64,000 bases of DNA, taken from contig OU342634.1 in the NCBI GenBank assembly GCA_910589415.1, forward strand, positions 38,494,723-38,558,722. The letters are read 5' to 3'. Below are positions 1-11,214 of this stretch, one piece after another (positions within the stretch are counted from its first letter, which is position 1; each line of letters opens with the position of its first letter). This DNA comes from Malachius bipustulatus. Its lineage: Eukaryota > Arthropoda > Insecta > Coleoptera > Melyridae. The notes beneath the pieces were generated by a model. The model made no database searches, had not been told where the DNA came from, and was given only the letters and a program-made list of their open reading frames with translations. Made by a program: the position numbers and the translations under genes.

Positions 1-783
1 AAACTATAACTAGAAGTAATGAATTATGGTAAGTATATAGTCCGATTAACTTTAAAAAGTCATCTGTATCGATTAAGAATACTCATCTTTCTGATAGTTC
101 GATTTATTTTGTTTCATTTACGTGGTTCTCATAGAAACCGTCAAGTTTGTCCAAACACTCCATCCCGCATAAATAAATATACGTCAACATTGGTTTTGAA
201 TGAGAATTGAATGGACAACACCAAGGCTAGTATGTCATTATGTAAATAAATTTTATGTAGTTAATTGTCAGTGGCTGTCAAACTGACTTAAACCGTTCAA
301 TTTATTGTTTGAATGATTCCTTGAATAATTTACGCTCGTTCACACCTTGAAATTTAATTGTTTGACATTTTCTGGCGAAATGAAAAATCTTAATTCGGAA
401 GGTTAGTATGACGTCATATAAGACTTTTTAAACTTAATCGTACCATAGGTAGTTTTTTTTTTGAAAAATTGATAAGGCAAGTGCTACTTAGTTTTATATA
501 ACCCTAACCTTTTAATTTAATTGGGTGGGTACCTCTCAGTATCAAAAATGATTGAAATCTAATCTACCTATCTAGTTTTTTGATTCCAAATTTTGTCAAA
601 AATATTGTTAATAAATATGCACATAATTAAAGAGTATCCTATATTAACTAGTAATATGATCGTGGATTAATATATTTTTATTATTATGGCAGACAATAAT
701 AACAATTCAAATCAATTATAAGATTTCAAGGTGATTGCAATGAATCATATCAAACGAGCATCACAAATTTTATTTACAACCCC
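1..783. other. gene-free AT-rich stretch
   Basis: No reading frame here resembles a protein. The sequence is AT-rich with scattered short words such as taggtac. I see no inverted repeat, tandem repeat or RNA gene in it. It ends at the cccccggg run that may be the left target site of the GC-rich block that follows. Confidence 0.6.
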
Positions 784-1138
784 CGGGTGTGCAATTCTCG
801 CTCGTATTTATTGCATATGTGATTTAACCACAGCGAATTCAATTAGTATTACAAAAATATAAACCATGATTACAACTACTGGTCGTTAATAAATTACGAA
901 GTAAAATATACTTGCGTGTTGAGTCAATTTAGAATTTTTTAGCGTAGTATTACGCTGCAGCAATAATAGTTATTTTTAATATTTTTCAAATTTCTTTAAT
1001 AGTAGAAACAAAAAGAACATTGCAACGAAATCCGAGGCTTTCGTTGATAATTAATATTTATTTCATTCTTAGAGGGGTTTATCTGGAGTGATACAGTTTT
1101 TACGATAGCGATTAGCAGGTTATCTCCACCAGCACCGG

Positions 1139-1148
1139 CTATATAAAG
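1139..1148 (+). promoter_or_regulatory. TATA box of the GC-rich block
   Basis: CTATATAAAG is followed about 25-32 bases later by gactggacagagtgc, a reasonable start zone near 1170. A transcript starting there would enter the hairpin array about 35 nt from its 5' end. The start site itself is inferred. Confidence 0.45.
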
Positions 1149-1206
1149 AGCACCAGTTGAAGACTGGACAGAGTGCATCGTGAGGAATTGACTTGCGAAC
1201 AACTCC

Positions 1207-1489
1207 TCTCCTAGGTGAATTGAGCCCGGAGATCAGCTGGGGCATGTAGTGAGTGCCCCATACAGTATACATAGCCGGATACAGTAGGTCGATGAGCTGA
1301 GTTGACCGAACCGTAACCCGGCATCGGAAGCGCGACCAGAGTGAAGTGAGCTCTGGCCGGCGACCGATCAGAATAGGTAATCAACCGGAACTGCATTGAG
1401 GTTCCGGCAGATCCCTTCAATCCCTACCCGGCCTGTATTGAGGGTCGGATCCAGTAACAGCCGTCCCGAGGTCGTAGTGAGGCATCGGG
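1207..1489 (+). ncRNA. array of seven hairpins with a conserved 9-nt loop
   Basis: Seven stem-loops follow one another. Loops are at 1216-1224 (TGAATTGAG), 1245-1253 (TGTAGTGAG), 1293-1301 (TGAGCTGAG), 1342-1350 (TGAAGTGAG), 1392-1400 (TGCATTGAG), 1434-1442 (TGTATTGAG) and 1473-1481 (CGTAGTGAG). All are exactly 9 nt and fit YGNRNTGAG. The stems differ in sequence yet pair: GGGGCA/TGCCCC, GGTCGA/TTGACC, CCAGAG/CTCTGG, CCGGAAC/GTTCCGG, CCGGCC/GGTCGG, and CCCGA.GT with one mismatch. The first hairpin has a TCTCC/GGAGA outer stem and an imperfect inner stem. Loop spacing is 29-50 nt. Constant loops on changing but paired stems are what selection on RNA structure produces. I know no family with this pattern. 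A protein-binding or packaging leader of the LTR element is an inference. Confidence 0.7.
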
Positions 1490-1826
1490 AGCGGCTTTTT
1501 GTTTCAGAGAGCGCCTGCCAACGAAGGTAATCGCCCGGAGGGCCCCGAGACGCGTATCTTGCATACGGTCGGGGACAGCGCAGATCGTGCGACGGCGGCG
1601 TAATTACTGACGATGAACGGCAAGCAGCGAGGACACCAGCAGCAGCAGTACCGGAAAGGCCAATGGTAAACGAGGCCGCCTTCGACGCGGTTATCTGTAG
1701 CCAATCCGGTCACTATCCAGAACGAGGGCCACCCCCTTTCTCTCACTCAGAGGACGGAGCAACCCTAAGATCAGTTGTATAGATAATAGTACTAGATCGA
1801 TTTATTGTAAATATACTTCTTTTGTA

Positions 1827-1832
1827 AATAAA
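1827..1832 (+). terminator. poly-A signal of the candidate LTR
   Basis: AATAAA lies 25 bases before the proposed right end of the block, in an AT-rich tail that contrasts with the GC-rich leader. A single hexamer in AT-rich DNA is weak evidence by itself. Confidence 0.3.
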
Positions 1833-2085
1833 CCCTAACTATTTAATTGACTTGTCACGGGTACAAAGGGGCAGAAATCCATCCCTGGGAACTTACCTAC
1901 ATCCACAAGAAAAATCCCGTTACAACATAAAAGCCATTGTCTACAGATTAAGGGTATAATTTCGGCTCTTTGACTTTGACTTTAGCAACTCAAAACATAT
2001 CGACTCTTAAATTGAATTGAGCTGTAATTTTAAAGGATAAAAGAGGGGTTTTTAAACATTTTTTAATGAAACAAAAGGTGTCATC

Positions 2086-2239
2086 TAACCCAGGATTCTA
2101 TGTCACTGGGGGTGGAGTGCTAGAACGCTTATTAAAAATGATTATCCAATTTTACATGTAAAATTCCCGTTGATGGACCATCATTGGATAATCATTTTTA
2201 ATTAGCGTTCTAGCACTCCCGCAGTGGGTGTTTGGGTTA
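2086..2239. mobile_element. hairpin MITE-like element
   Basis: The left arm (about 2086-2149) and right arm (about 2183-2239) are imperfect inverted copies. Both begin with TAACCC outward and share gtgctagaacgct and aaaatgattatcca inward. The spacer is about 33 bp. TA at both outer ends could be a TA target duplication as in Tc1/mariner-type MITEs. No coding capacity. Confidence 0.6.
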
Positions 2240-3112
2240 TACTTAGAATTTTTACAAATACCTACGAGTTACTGAAAAAAAAGCCTCTAGGTAGATTATA
2301 CTTATAAACAACTCTTTATTGGTTTACTTTATAGAAAGAAACACTAATAAATTTTTCTATAAATCGATACCTAAACTCGATACTTATGAATGTATCCAAG
2401 TTGAAAATAATTTTCAAAAAACTTTATTTGTATTTTCTCATCTTTTAACTTTATCTACTTACAAGCCTCTCAGTTTATGGTAGGTACTTACCACTGAATT
2501 ACCTACAATGTATAAAACTACAAGACTTGAAATTCCATAAGCATTTTATCCAAATTCAAGGATATTTTTGAGAATTACAGGCACTATTTTTTCGTGCCTG
2601 TACAATCATACATAGGTATAACTAGGATTCTTGTGTCCTGGTTGGCAAATTAGGGCAGCGTTATCAAGGTTCGTAGCTGCTTAAATTTTTCCAGTTTTTG
2701 GAAGATATCTCAAGAATCTCAGTTTCAGATGTAGAACTAAGATTTTGTGCTTGTTTTATAAACTGTTTATCGTAAATGGCCGTTTTTATCGAAAACGGTT
2801 CACATTAGCAACTAAAACCATGAATACATTTTTTGTGTAGGAAATATTGACGGTTTAAAATATGCTTTTAAAATGTCAATTTGGCTACAATCATGGATAT
2901 TAGGAACAAAAAACTCCACGCAACTCTAGGATCTCTGTCACTGGCACATGAAAAAAAAATAGTTAGCATCAAAAAACTAGTTAAAATCATTGAAAAGATC
3001 TGTTCAAAAGCGTAATTCTGTATCTAATACGGTTCTCCAGATGTCTTCAAAAAACCGGAAAAAATAATATTTTTTGACACCCAGCAATATCTCAAAAACG
3101 GTGCATTTCCGG
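2240..3112. other. gene-free stretch
   Basis: Only AT-rich non-coding sequence is seen, with short runs such as ggaagatatctcaagaatctc that resemble dispersed arthropod repeats. No ORF, RNA gene or paired repeat is supported. Confidence 0.5.
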
Positions 3113-3350
3113 ACATACCGTGTGTCCCCGGATCGACTTTCAAAGAGGAAAAACTTTTAAATTAATAATAAAAATTAAAGAAAAATTATATTATCTCAAG
3201 AACCGCTCGAGTTACCTAAAAAGTAACTTTTGTTTTGGGGATTTGAAATCAAGCAGGCCAGATCATGAAGAGTGAAATTTTCTGAGAAATCAAAAACAAA
3301 AAAGTTTTTCCTCTTTTAAAGTCGATCCGGGGACACACGGTACGGTATGT
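3113..3350. repeat. inverted repeat, ~50-bp arms
   Basis: The left arm 3113-3160 (reading acataccgtgtgtccccgg outward-in) is repeated inverted at 3298-3350 (ccggggacacacggtacggt). The arms include the aaagtcgatccgg box. The spacer is about 140 bp. A caccctgtata word follows at 3418, a motif that recurs beside several foldbacks in this window. It is likely a non-autonomous foldback or MITE remnant. Confidence 0.55.
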
Positions 3351-3760
3351 TAATGGGAATTTTTTTGTTTATTTTTGACCAAAAATCTACCTTTAAATTT
3401 TTTCGCAATATTAAACACACCCTGTATAAAGATTTGTTACAAATTTAGCTCCGGCAAACCAAAATCGTAAATGACCATGATGTCATTGATAATAAAAATT
3501 CAAGTGTGCCAATTTAGTCCAGTCATTACCTACACCTAAAAAAAAACGAGATAAAAAAACGGAATAGAAATGGTGTGAAATAGAAAGTGAACCGAGGAAG
3601 CTATTTTTTGGATATTGTGTCAAGGGCGTTAACAGCAGTATAGTATAGTATAGGATTCCCGCAAAATCGGCTTTAAGGCGCGCTAAAATCTAAAATAAAA
3701 ATTGTAAAAATGGCATTTCATTATTAGCAAGCTCTACAAGTTTGATAATAGACATTTTTT

Positions 3761-5845
3761 CGGTATCAATCAACGAGAAAAAAAGGAACAACAAAAAACC
3801 AGTTTCACTAGATACTAAACGACCCTGTCGAATCCTTATGGGAATGGATTCCCGGTCAAATTTGTTGTAATTTTGGGAACAGGTAATATTAAACGAGTAA
3901 ATCAAAAAGTCTCCACAGGCGTAAGCCCTCAGAAACTTCTCTGTTATGGAGATATTCACCTCTGAAGATGGATTTTTCTCTCATGACAGTCACGAATGTA
4001 TTTTTAAATATAGCCCCCTCCCCTTAATTGTTTTAGAGAAAAATCATAACAAATATTTTCTTAATATTAAAAAGCTGCTTCTGTTGCAGGAGTTACATTT
4101 TAGATATGTTTAGGCATTTTCGAGAAAAATATAAAAAACTTTTCATCTTGTGTTATCATTTTCGCAATTGCAATGACTTTAACAAAATAAAAACTGCAAC
4201 AAACAAAAAGGTCAAAAATTGAAAAAAATACCCAATTTTAAAATTACAGCCAAGGCTATTAGTAGCGTGTGTGAGTCGGAAAAAACCCCGAAAATTGTAA
4301 ATATTTTGAGCCGGAACAAGATTACTTCCCCCCTCCGTTTTCGAGGATGCTGAACACGATGATGTTGTCAGAATTTCTCTTTGGGGTTGCGCAACCCCTC
4401 AAAACGGCCAAAAACCACCCCCTAGAGAGATAAACCGCGCTTCAATCCATTTCCCTAAAAAAAAACCTTCCCCCCGTTTTCGAGGATGCTGAGCACAATG
4501 GAGGCGCTGGATATCGCGTGCGATCCCGACCAACCCCTCCACCGGCCAATACTCACCCCCGAAATGGGTGATTTTTTTTATGTATATGTAGGGCAAACGA
4601 TGGACTTTTTCGAAAAACTTTTTGAAAATTCAAGTACAGAATCACAATGGCCATAATTTAAAATTATTTTGGAGTATAGAGAGTGTCCCATTATGACAGT
4701 GACTTATGAAAGTTATGTTTTTTTAAATGGAATGCTCTTATGTTATTGCATTTTTAGATTGTCTGAGAAGAAGAAATAAGATTGGCTTTTACAGTTGGTG
4801 TTTATATTCAGAAGTTTTTGAGTTATAAACAAGAGAAAATCGTCATTTTTCGAGTTCAAGGCCCTGTACAACGAAATCGGTTCAAGATAGAGAAAAACGG
4901 CTTACATGTCCCTATTTTAACTTTTTATGTACTATCCTATGGTATAGTTTGTACTTTCTTTGATTTTTTTATTTGGCGACGCTTGGAGAAATCTCAGATT
5001 TTTTCAAATTTTTTATCACCCTGTATAAACATTTCATCTACATCATAGGATAGTACATGAAAAGTTAAAATAGGGACATGTAAGCCGGTTTTCTCTATCT
5101 TTAGCCGTTTTCGTTGTACCTAAAAATTGAACTTAAAAAATGACGATTTTCACTTGTTTATAACTCAAAAACTTCTGAATTTAAACACCAACTGTAAAAG
5201 CCAATCTTATTTCCTCTTCTCAGACAATCTAAAAATGCAATAACATAGGAGCATTCCATTTAAAAAAAAACATAACTTTGATATGTCACTGTCATATGGG
5301 ACACTCTTTATACTCCAAAATAATTTTAAATTATGGCCATTGTGATTCTGTACTTGAATTTTAAAAAAGTTTTTCGAAAAAGTCCATCGTTTGGCCTACA
5401 TATACATAAAAAAAAATCACCCATTTCGGGGGTGAATATAGGCCGGTGGAGGGGTTGGTCAGGGTCGCACGCGAGGTCCTTTTTTTTAGGGAAATGGATT
5501 GAAGCGCGGTTTATCTCTCTAGGGGGTGGTTTTTGGCCGTTTTGAGGGGTTGCGCAACCCCAAAGAGAAATTCTGACAACGGCATCGTGTTCAGCATCCT
5601 CGAAAACGGGGGGGGGGGAAGTAATCTTGTTTCGGCTCAAAATATTTACATGTTCGTCCGACTCACACACGCCACTATATTACAAAAATAACACTACAAA
5701 TCGAAGATTTTTTTTCATTTTTTCAAATTCAAAGTGTCCCATGTCCAATGGAATAATTGTCTTATGGACGATAGCCTTTGTATGGTTTATTCATTTTCGG
5801 TATCAATCAACGAGAAAAAAGAAACAACAAAAAACAAGTTTCATT
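3761..5845. repeat. direct repeats flanking the large foldback
   Basis: A ~48-bp sequence beginning cggtatcaatcaacgag occurs at 3761-3808 and again in the same orientation at 5798-5845, with a few changes. The pair brackets the foldback at 4259-5680. The copies are too far out and too diverged for a simple TSD. They may be part of an older repeat into which the foldback went, or a segmental duplication. The 3809-4258 interval between holds nothing else recognisable. Confidence 0.5.
4259..5680. mobile_element. large foldback element, ~650-bp arms
   Basis: The left arm 4259-4943 and right arm 5041-5680 are inverted copies around a ~97-bp spacer. Shared blocks from outside in are: gtgtgtgagtcgg, ttttcgaggatgctga, ggggttgcgcaacccc, ccaccccctagagagataaa, catgtccctattttaac and atagtacata-like ends. 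The left arm has two copies of the cgttttcgaggatgctga box (near 4336 and 4479) where the right arm has one, so a short segment was lost or gained. The spacer contains tatcaccctgtataaac. Small ORFs on both strands are mirror images of the arms and are not genes. As RNA this would fold into a very long hairpin. Confidence 0.7.
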
Positions 5846-5849
5846 ATTA

Positions 5850-8635
5850 TATAATAATATTCCGCTGATCTGGATTTCCAAGTATGTAGAAGCGAAAAGA
5901 AATGATAGCTTAACCCCAATTTCCGCATACAAGTTGATAAAAGTAGAAAAATGGCTTCAGTAATAAACTCAAGGAAAACATATAATTCCTCTTATCATTT
6001 GACAAAAAATAAATAAACTTGAAGGTTTTTAATAGGAACAGGACGATGAGTTATGTAAGTGCAGGATCTAGAGGGCAATTCGTCAAGCAAGGGGAGCTGG
6101 TATCTGTTATTGCGTCTTTAATAATGCATTCGGATGGTATAAATTCCAGGCTGCGACATAACCGGGCATAAATCCATAGGTGACAGCTTAAACGGTTTCT
6201 AGGATGAGAGGCAGCAGGGGAGAGCACTGCGAACATCTCAGAATAGGAAAATTCTATGAAATCATGAGACAACCGAAAAAGATATTCTGTGATTAAGCAG
6301 CTAGAGTGTCAATCGGACCGTTCGGCTCAAGCGATTTTATTACATTATCAACTTTAGATTTACAGTTCCTTTGGCAAAGTGCAAAATGAGACATAACTAG
6401 CATGAGGAAAGTGCCAAAGGAACATTTACGATGTCATTTATCTGAGGCCGAAATTAGCCATACTAGGCGACCTGATATAGTTCGAAAGAAATATATAAAT
6501 GAAACAGGAAATATAAGAATTTATTATTGTAATGTTTATGGTCTTCATTTTAAGTATGTATGATAATAATTTTCTTTCCCACGACTATTGAAGAATACGT
6601 TCAATATCCGAGTCTCAGTTCAAGAATGATGCGCGTTCCCCATGCTGTAAGATAATAGACGCATTCACTCATAGAAAGCCAGGCCAAAATTGACAAATAA
6701 AAATCACCAGTTCGAGCAAATCATCAAACGCGCTCATAAGCATTAGCATTACACATAAATAAGACGATAATAACACGAACACCTTCGAGCAGCAAACGAA
6801 GTAGCACGAAAGCACTCCATTTTGGTCTTAAATACTAATCAATATTCATATACGCTTACTGATCAAGGGATTTTATTAGCAGCTACAGTGAATCAAGAAA
6901 AGTGGTTCAAAGAAGGAATAATTAATATTTGTAACATCTAAAAATATTCGTTAGTTTTCTGTGAGATTTTGAAAAAAAAAAAAAAAATGAGTTAGCCTCT
7001 CTGCACTCATAAATGTATTGAGGTATGTATGTATATCCTGACAAACTTGAAACTGTACGCATATGTATGATTAACTCTAAGAAAGATCCTCTGTAGATAA
7101 AGTAGGAAAGAACGTAACGTGAAAACCCGGCGTGGTTGGAATCTGAGATGACATCAGTGAGCATGGGAAGCATAGGAAGGAATACCGCAGGAATATGGGA
7201 TAAAGGCCCTAAACAAGGGAGTGAATCTAGAGGAGGCGATGTGCATTTGATGAATACCGCTTCCCTCGGGTTCGCGTGTTCAATTCCGCCCTGCAGATGA
7301 ACGTCGGAGTCACAGACGTGTAGGAAAGTGTTTTAGACTTTGAAATATCGCCGGTCGGGCGGGCCGCGTTCCCTCGGGATTTGGACTGTTGGTATGCGAC
7401 AAGGATGCCGCCATTAATAAGGAGCAAGACAGATGGCGAGAGGAGATCTTCCGTTCCTGCTGTGACTCTTCTGTCATATCGCCGGATCATGATGATGGGT
7501 TCAGTCAACAAGTCCGAGAAAACTCGGATAAAAATCAACCGTTTATAAAACTCTCGCGTTTGTGGCTTATACGGAATATTTTAAACACGATAATAATATT
7601 AAGCTGATTAAAAAAATTGCTACATGTGAAACATCTGAGAACCGAATGTCAAGTACTGATGTAAAAGAAATATGACGCAGTCATAATAGTCATTTTAACT
7701 GGCAAAGATAATTTTATAAAATTTAAGACAAGTATGTTAGGTTTAGAGGTGCCATAAATTTCGTTTGCATGACATTAGGTTTACGGCAACTATATTTTCT
7801 GACCTCAAGGTTCTAAAGTATCTATAGTTATACTTCCATCAATTATTTCTGGCAATAGTTTTCGCTAATTTATTGCAATGCATTTTTGCCCTCATAAATT
7901 TGGAATAAGAGATCGTAAATTGAGGTGTCAAATACTCTAAGCTGCCCTCATAGTATATTGCATAGTGATGGTGTACCTATAGGCATATTATGAACAAAAA
8001 GAAAATATGAAAAAAGACATATAGCTGCTTTTATGACGAACTAGTTTATAGTAATACCTACACCTAATACGTTTCGTATAAAATATTTCATAATACCTAT
8101 TGATCAAAAATTTATTATTTTCTCACAATATGTGGAGACATTTGACATTTAAAAGCGGCAATGAGAGTTATGTTGTAAAGCAATTGTAACCTTTATAAGC
8201 GAATGAACGATAATGTCAATGTAGACGGTGAAACGGTGTGCCATTCTTTTTTTTTTTGTTCCTATTACTAGAATCGCAATAAATCAACCAAGTGACATTT
8301 ACATATTGTTGTAATTTAAAAATGACTCATCACATACTGAGTGTCTGTACAAATCTATATTGCATTTTATAAGATCGTTCAGTCAATCATTTACTAGGTG
8401 TTGGATAAAAATATCACGACAAATTTTGTGAGTTGTAGAAAATTTTGGATAATTTTCGGACAGTTTTGGAATGAATAACTGCAAACCAGATGGTAAAGGA
8501 CATAGAACCCACACAGCCTCGCCCGGTGTGATACCATCTTTCTGGTCTAAGCGGCGTAAACTTGTTTTAAAGAGATGACGTTTCTTTGCTCTGCCAGAGA
8601 TTCCGGGCCATGAGGTAAGAAACAACAATATGCAT
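5850..8635. other. gene-free stretch with two GC-elevated islands
   Basis: No recognisable protein or RNA gene. Two islands stand out from the AT-rich background, about 6050-6280 and 7225-7545. They contain CpG-bearing words such as cgccggtcgggcgggccgcg. Reading frames there (for example minus strand 7227-7538) match nothing I know. They may be conserved non-coding DNA, exons of an unknown gene, or old transposon sequence. A poly-A run lies at about 6972-6987. Confidence 0.45.
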
Positions 8636-8639
8636 GGGT

Positions 8640-10020
8640 AGTGTTCCGGGGGTTAAAATTTTCCGGAGTTAAAACATCCCCCATTCGGATCTCCGGGCGT
8701 GAACATCTCCCAAATGGGAAAATTTACAGTTGAATTTTGTAATATTAGACGTTTAAACATGAAGTTCGATTCAGTACATCAACACCTGCAGGCAAATAAA
8801 CCTCATGTGTGGAACAAAAGCTCAAGCGTCGGTCAAGCACAGTTAATTATCTTTACCCAGGATACGACTTTCATTCCCGATTTAGACGTAACCTCGGAAT
8901 TGGATTTTTTGTCAGAAGTTAAGTCTCTTGTCAACTTGAGGAAGTCTTTGAGACATAATAACCCATAACAGACCACCAAATGACTAGATTTATCTGTTTA
9001 TTATACCAACCACCCAGCAATAAGCAATACAGGACACTTTTTTGTTTCTGACAAAGACTGTTGACTTCATACCGATACCATAAAGTCGAGATAGCAATTT
9101 TGAGAGACTTTCAATGCACATAACGTAAACTGGCTTAGACACTCTAATTTTAATGACGAAGAAGGACGTGAAGCTAAAGCTTTTGCGATCAGCTTTGGCT
9201 TTACCCAGCTCGTTGACGAACCAACTCGCATTCCCGATAGCGAGGGAGATTTCGCTAGTCTTCTGGATCTCTTTTTGACTATGAATTCTCACATTTATTC
9301 CATCACAGTGGAGGCTTTGGGTTCCTCAGACCACAACTCGTCTCAACATCATGTGTCCTACCAATTAGTGGCACTATAGATCGGCCAAATGGGAAGAACT
9401 CAGAAAACACTTACTATCGAGCTTTTTCATGGGGAAGTGTCTGTTTCGGCTATGATGATCCATCTGTTTTAATCGCGTGTCTGGCATGAGGGAGTGTTGG
9501 CAAAACTGCAGGCTTATGACATACCTGAGAAGTTCTGTTTGAGGCTGGCGAGTTACCTCAGAGGTCGCTCCTTGCGAGACTTTTTCTGTCAATCCCGGCG
9601 TACCTCAGGGATCCATATTATCTCCGACTCTCTGTCTTTATGTAAATTAACGATCTTCTCGAAACAACAAAAAACCCAATATACAGTTTTGCCGACGACA
9701 GTAGACTTATATCTTCCTATACCTTAGATGCGCGAACTTCGGCTATTTTCGCAGGAAGCAGGAAGTCTCAATAATTAACAAATATCTACAAGAGATTCTA
9801 GCTTAGAGCGATAGAAATCAGGTGCTGGGAAAACACAGTTAATCACAGTTAATCTCCAACAAAGTCAACGTTGTAGAGCCAGATAATAATTATGATAATG
9901 GCGGGAGACTCTTTTCTTCCATCGTCATTTCTTCATACGCTTGGCGTTCGTCTGGGAGCGAGCCTTTTCATGATCAATGCAATGATTCAAAGTCAACGTG
10001 AATCTATGTCTCACAAATGT
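8640..10020 (+). pseudogene. decayed non-LTR retrotransposon, family X (endonuclease + RT remains)
   Basis: Frameshifted pieces in order match an APE-endonuclease/RT polyprotein. At 8699-8966 is an N-terminal endonuclease-like segment with FCNIRRLNMKFDSVHQHLQ. Near 9125-9340 are the C-terminal endonuclease parts FNDEEGREAKAFAISFG, DLFLTMNSHIYSITVEA and SSDH. At about 9360-9475 is the linker to RT, and at 9494-9727 an RT piece with KLQAYDIPEKFCLRLASYL, closely like the minus-strand copy at 26442-27575. The 3' part near 9940-10010 again matches that copy, including ttcaaagtcaacgtgaatc. Several stops, frameshifts and an internal deletion make it non-functional. This is the only copy of X here that keeps endonuclease sequence, so it shows the family is an endonuclease-bearing Jockey-group LINE. 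Confidence 0.75.
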
Positions 10021-10379
10021 ATCTCATTTCAAAGAGATATTCACTTTTTGTCCATAAAGTGAGCTTTACGTGTTTCAAAACACGACTCCTCTGATCGCAC
10101 ACGAATTAATAGACCGAACGCGCAAGTCGTTAGAAAGAACGCGAGTAGACTTAAATGAACACAAACTAACCGTACAGCTTAATAACAATAACAGAAACGT
10201 ACAAGATCGGCTTATCTATTTTGAAGTACCTAGAACTATATGGGTGTTTATGCGTGATGTTTGTTTGTGTTCGTTCGTGTTTGTTTCAGCGTTCTATCTT
10301 TGGCTATTGTTTGTTCGAGTGCGTTTATGCTCGTTCGTTATCGAGGCTTGGTTGAACCTTGCTTAAAATAATAGTTATT

Positions 10380-10502
10380 TATGCAACAAGTGTATAAAGT
10401 GGTACTTTTTTTCACGACTGGGAAGTTTGACCGCATGAGCCGCAGACGAATGCGGCAATCCCAGAAGTGAGAAAAAAAGGCACTTTATGCATATGTTGCA
10501 TA
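10380..10502. mobile_element. 123-bp hairpin MITE
   Basis: The ends read tatgcaac and gttgcata. The arms continue as ataaagtg...cactttat, ttttttc...gaaaaaaa and tggga..ccgcat...atgcggcaatccca around a short loop with gagccgcagacga. The whole element folds on itself. It has no ORF. Confidence 0.65.
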
Positions 10503-10507
10503 CAAAA

Positions 10508-11198
10508 TTTTATCTACGAGTGACTTGAACTAGAACGAATATAAAATTAAAAAAAAAAAAAAATTTCCAATGCATTCATATCTTATGTAAGTGTTTCTTT
10601 GAAGCTATTAACGCTTTTTTCTTCACATCAGTTCATAAAGGTGACATAATAATATATTGCTTGATATACACTTCTTTAGATTTTTGAGGTAGGTACCTAG
10701 GTACCTAACAGATTTTGTGCAGCCATATTTGATTGAATAATAATTTCTTCTAGTGCGGAAGATATTTCATTTATGATTAAATGTAAACATAAAATATTAA
10801 AATATATAAATTATATAGCCACATTTGATTGAAAAATAATTTCTTCTGGGGTAGAAGATATTTCATTCATTGAATCATCTACAATGGTATTCATTTCAGG
10901 TAACTAAACGACGCAAAACACAAAATATTAATTGTACATAGATCTGGCGCTGGCGTTCTGCTAATAAACTGGTGGTTCAGTGTCTCGTGTTGGATCGCTC
11001 CGCTCCGCTCCGCACTAGAACTTGTACTCGGCGAGCGTGCAGCAACGTAACGTGTCAGATTTAGCGTTAAATAATGAACCGCTACGGCACTTTATTTCAC
11101 CCGAACTACTTTATTTAACTCTTCAAGATAATCATACATTTTATGAACTAAGAAACGTCTAAAAAAGTGCATTTTATGAATCACTCGTAGATAAAATA
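10508..11198. repeat. short inverted repeat around a duplicated AT-rich segment
   Basis: The sequence ttttatctacgagtga at 10508-10523 returns inverted as tcactcgtagataaaa at 11181-11196. The interval contains the direct duplication noted at 10721-10870 and a gctccgctccgctccgc run near 10998. The pair may be ends of an older element that includes the hairpin just to the left. Confidence 0.4.
10721..10870 (+). repeat. diverged tandem duplication
   Basis: A ~54-bp unit starting agccatatttgattgaa (10721) recurs as agccacatttgattgaa (10817), each followed by ataatttcttct and agatatttcatt. The copies are 96 bp apart and differ at several bases. Confidence 0.6.
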
Positions 11199-11214
11199 TA
11201 TTGCGTTGTATCAT

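Larger units (their letters stand above)
784..1861 (+). mobile_element. candidate solo LTR (GC-rich block with TATA box and poly-A signal)
   Basis: Seen: the block starts with TG at 788 and ends with CA at 1857. It is flanked by CGGG at 784-787 and again at 1858-1861, which would be a 4-bp target duplication. It holds a TATA box at 1139-1148, a strongly structured GC-rich leader from about 1170, and AATAAA at 1827-1832. This order (U3, TATA, structured R/U5-like leader, poly-A signal) matches an LTR of a BEL/Pao or Gypsy element. No gag, pol or second LTR lies next to it, so a solo LTR left by recombination is the natural reading. The TSD is only 4 bp and was found by looking for it, so the outer ends are uncertain. 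The alternative is a non-LTR promoter region or a host gene leader. No protein in 1504-1746 on either strand is recognisable. Confidence 0.35.

Noticed and set aside
4399..5670. ORFs on both strands in the 4.3-5.7 kb foldback
   Set aside because: They mirror each other across the inverted repeat, differ by stops and indels, and match no protein.
8383..8628. Minus-strand 81-codon ORF beside family X
   Set aside because: No recognisable motif; adjacent sequence is plus-strand LINE remnant and the frame is probably chance.
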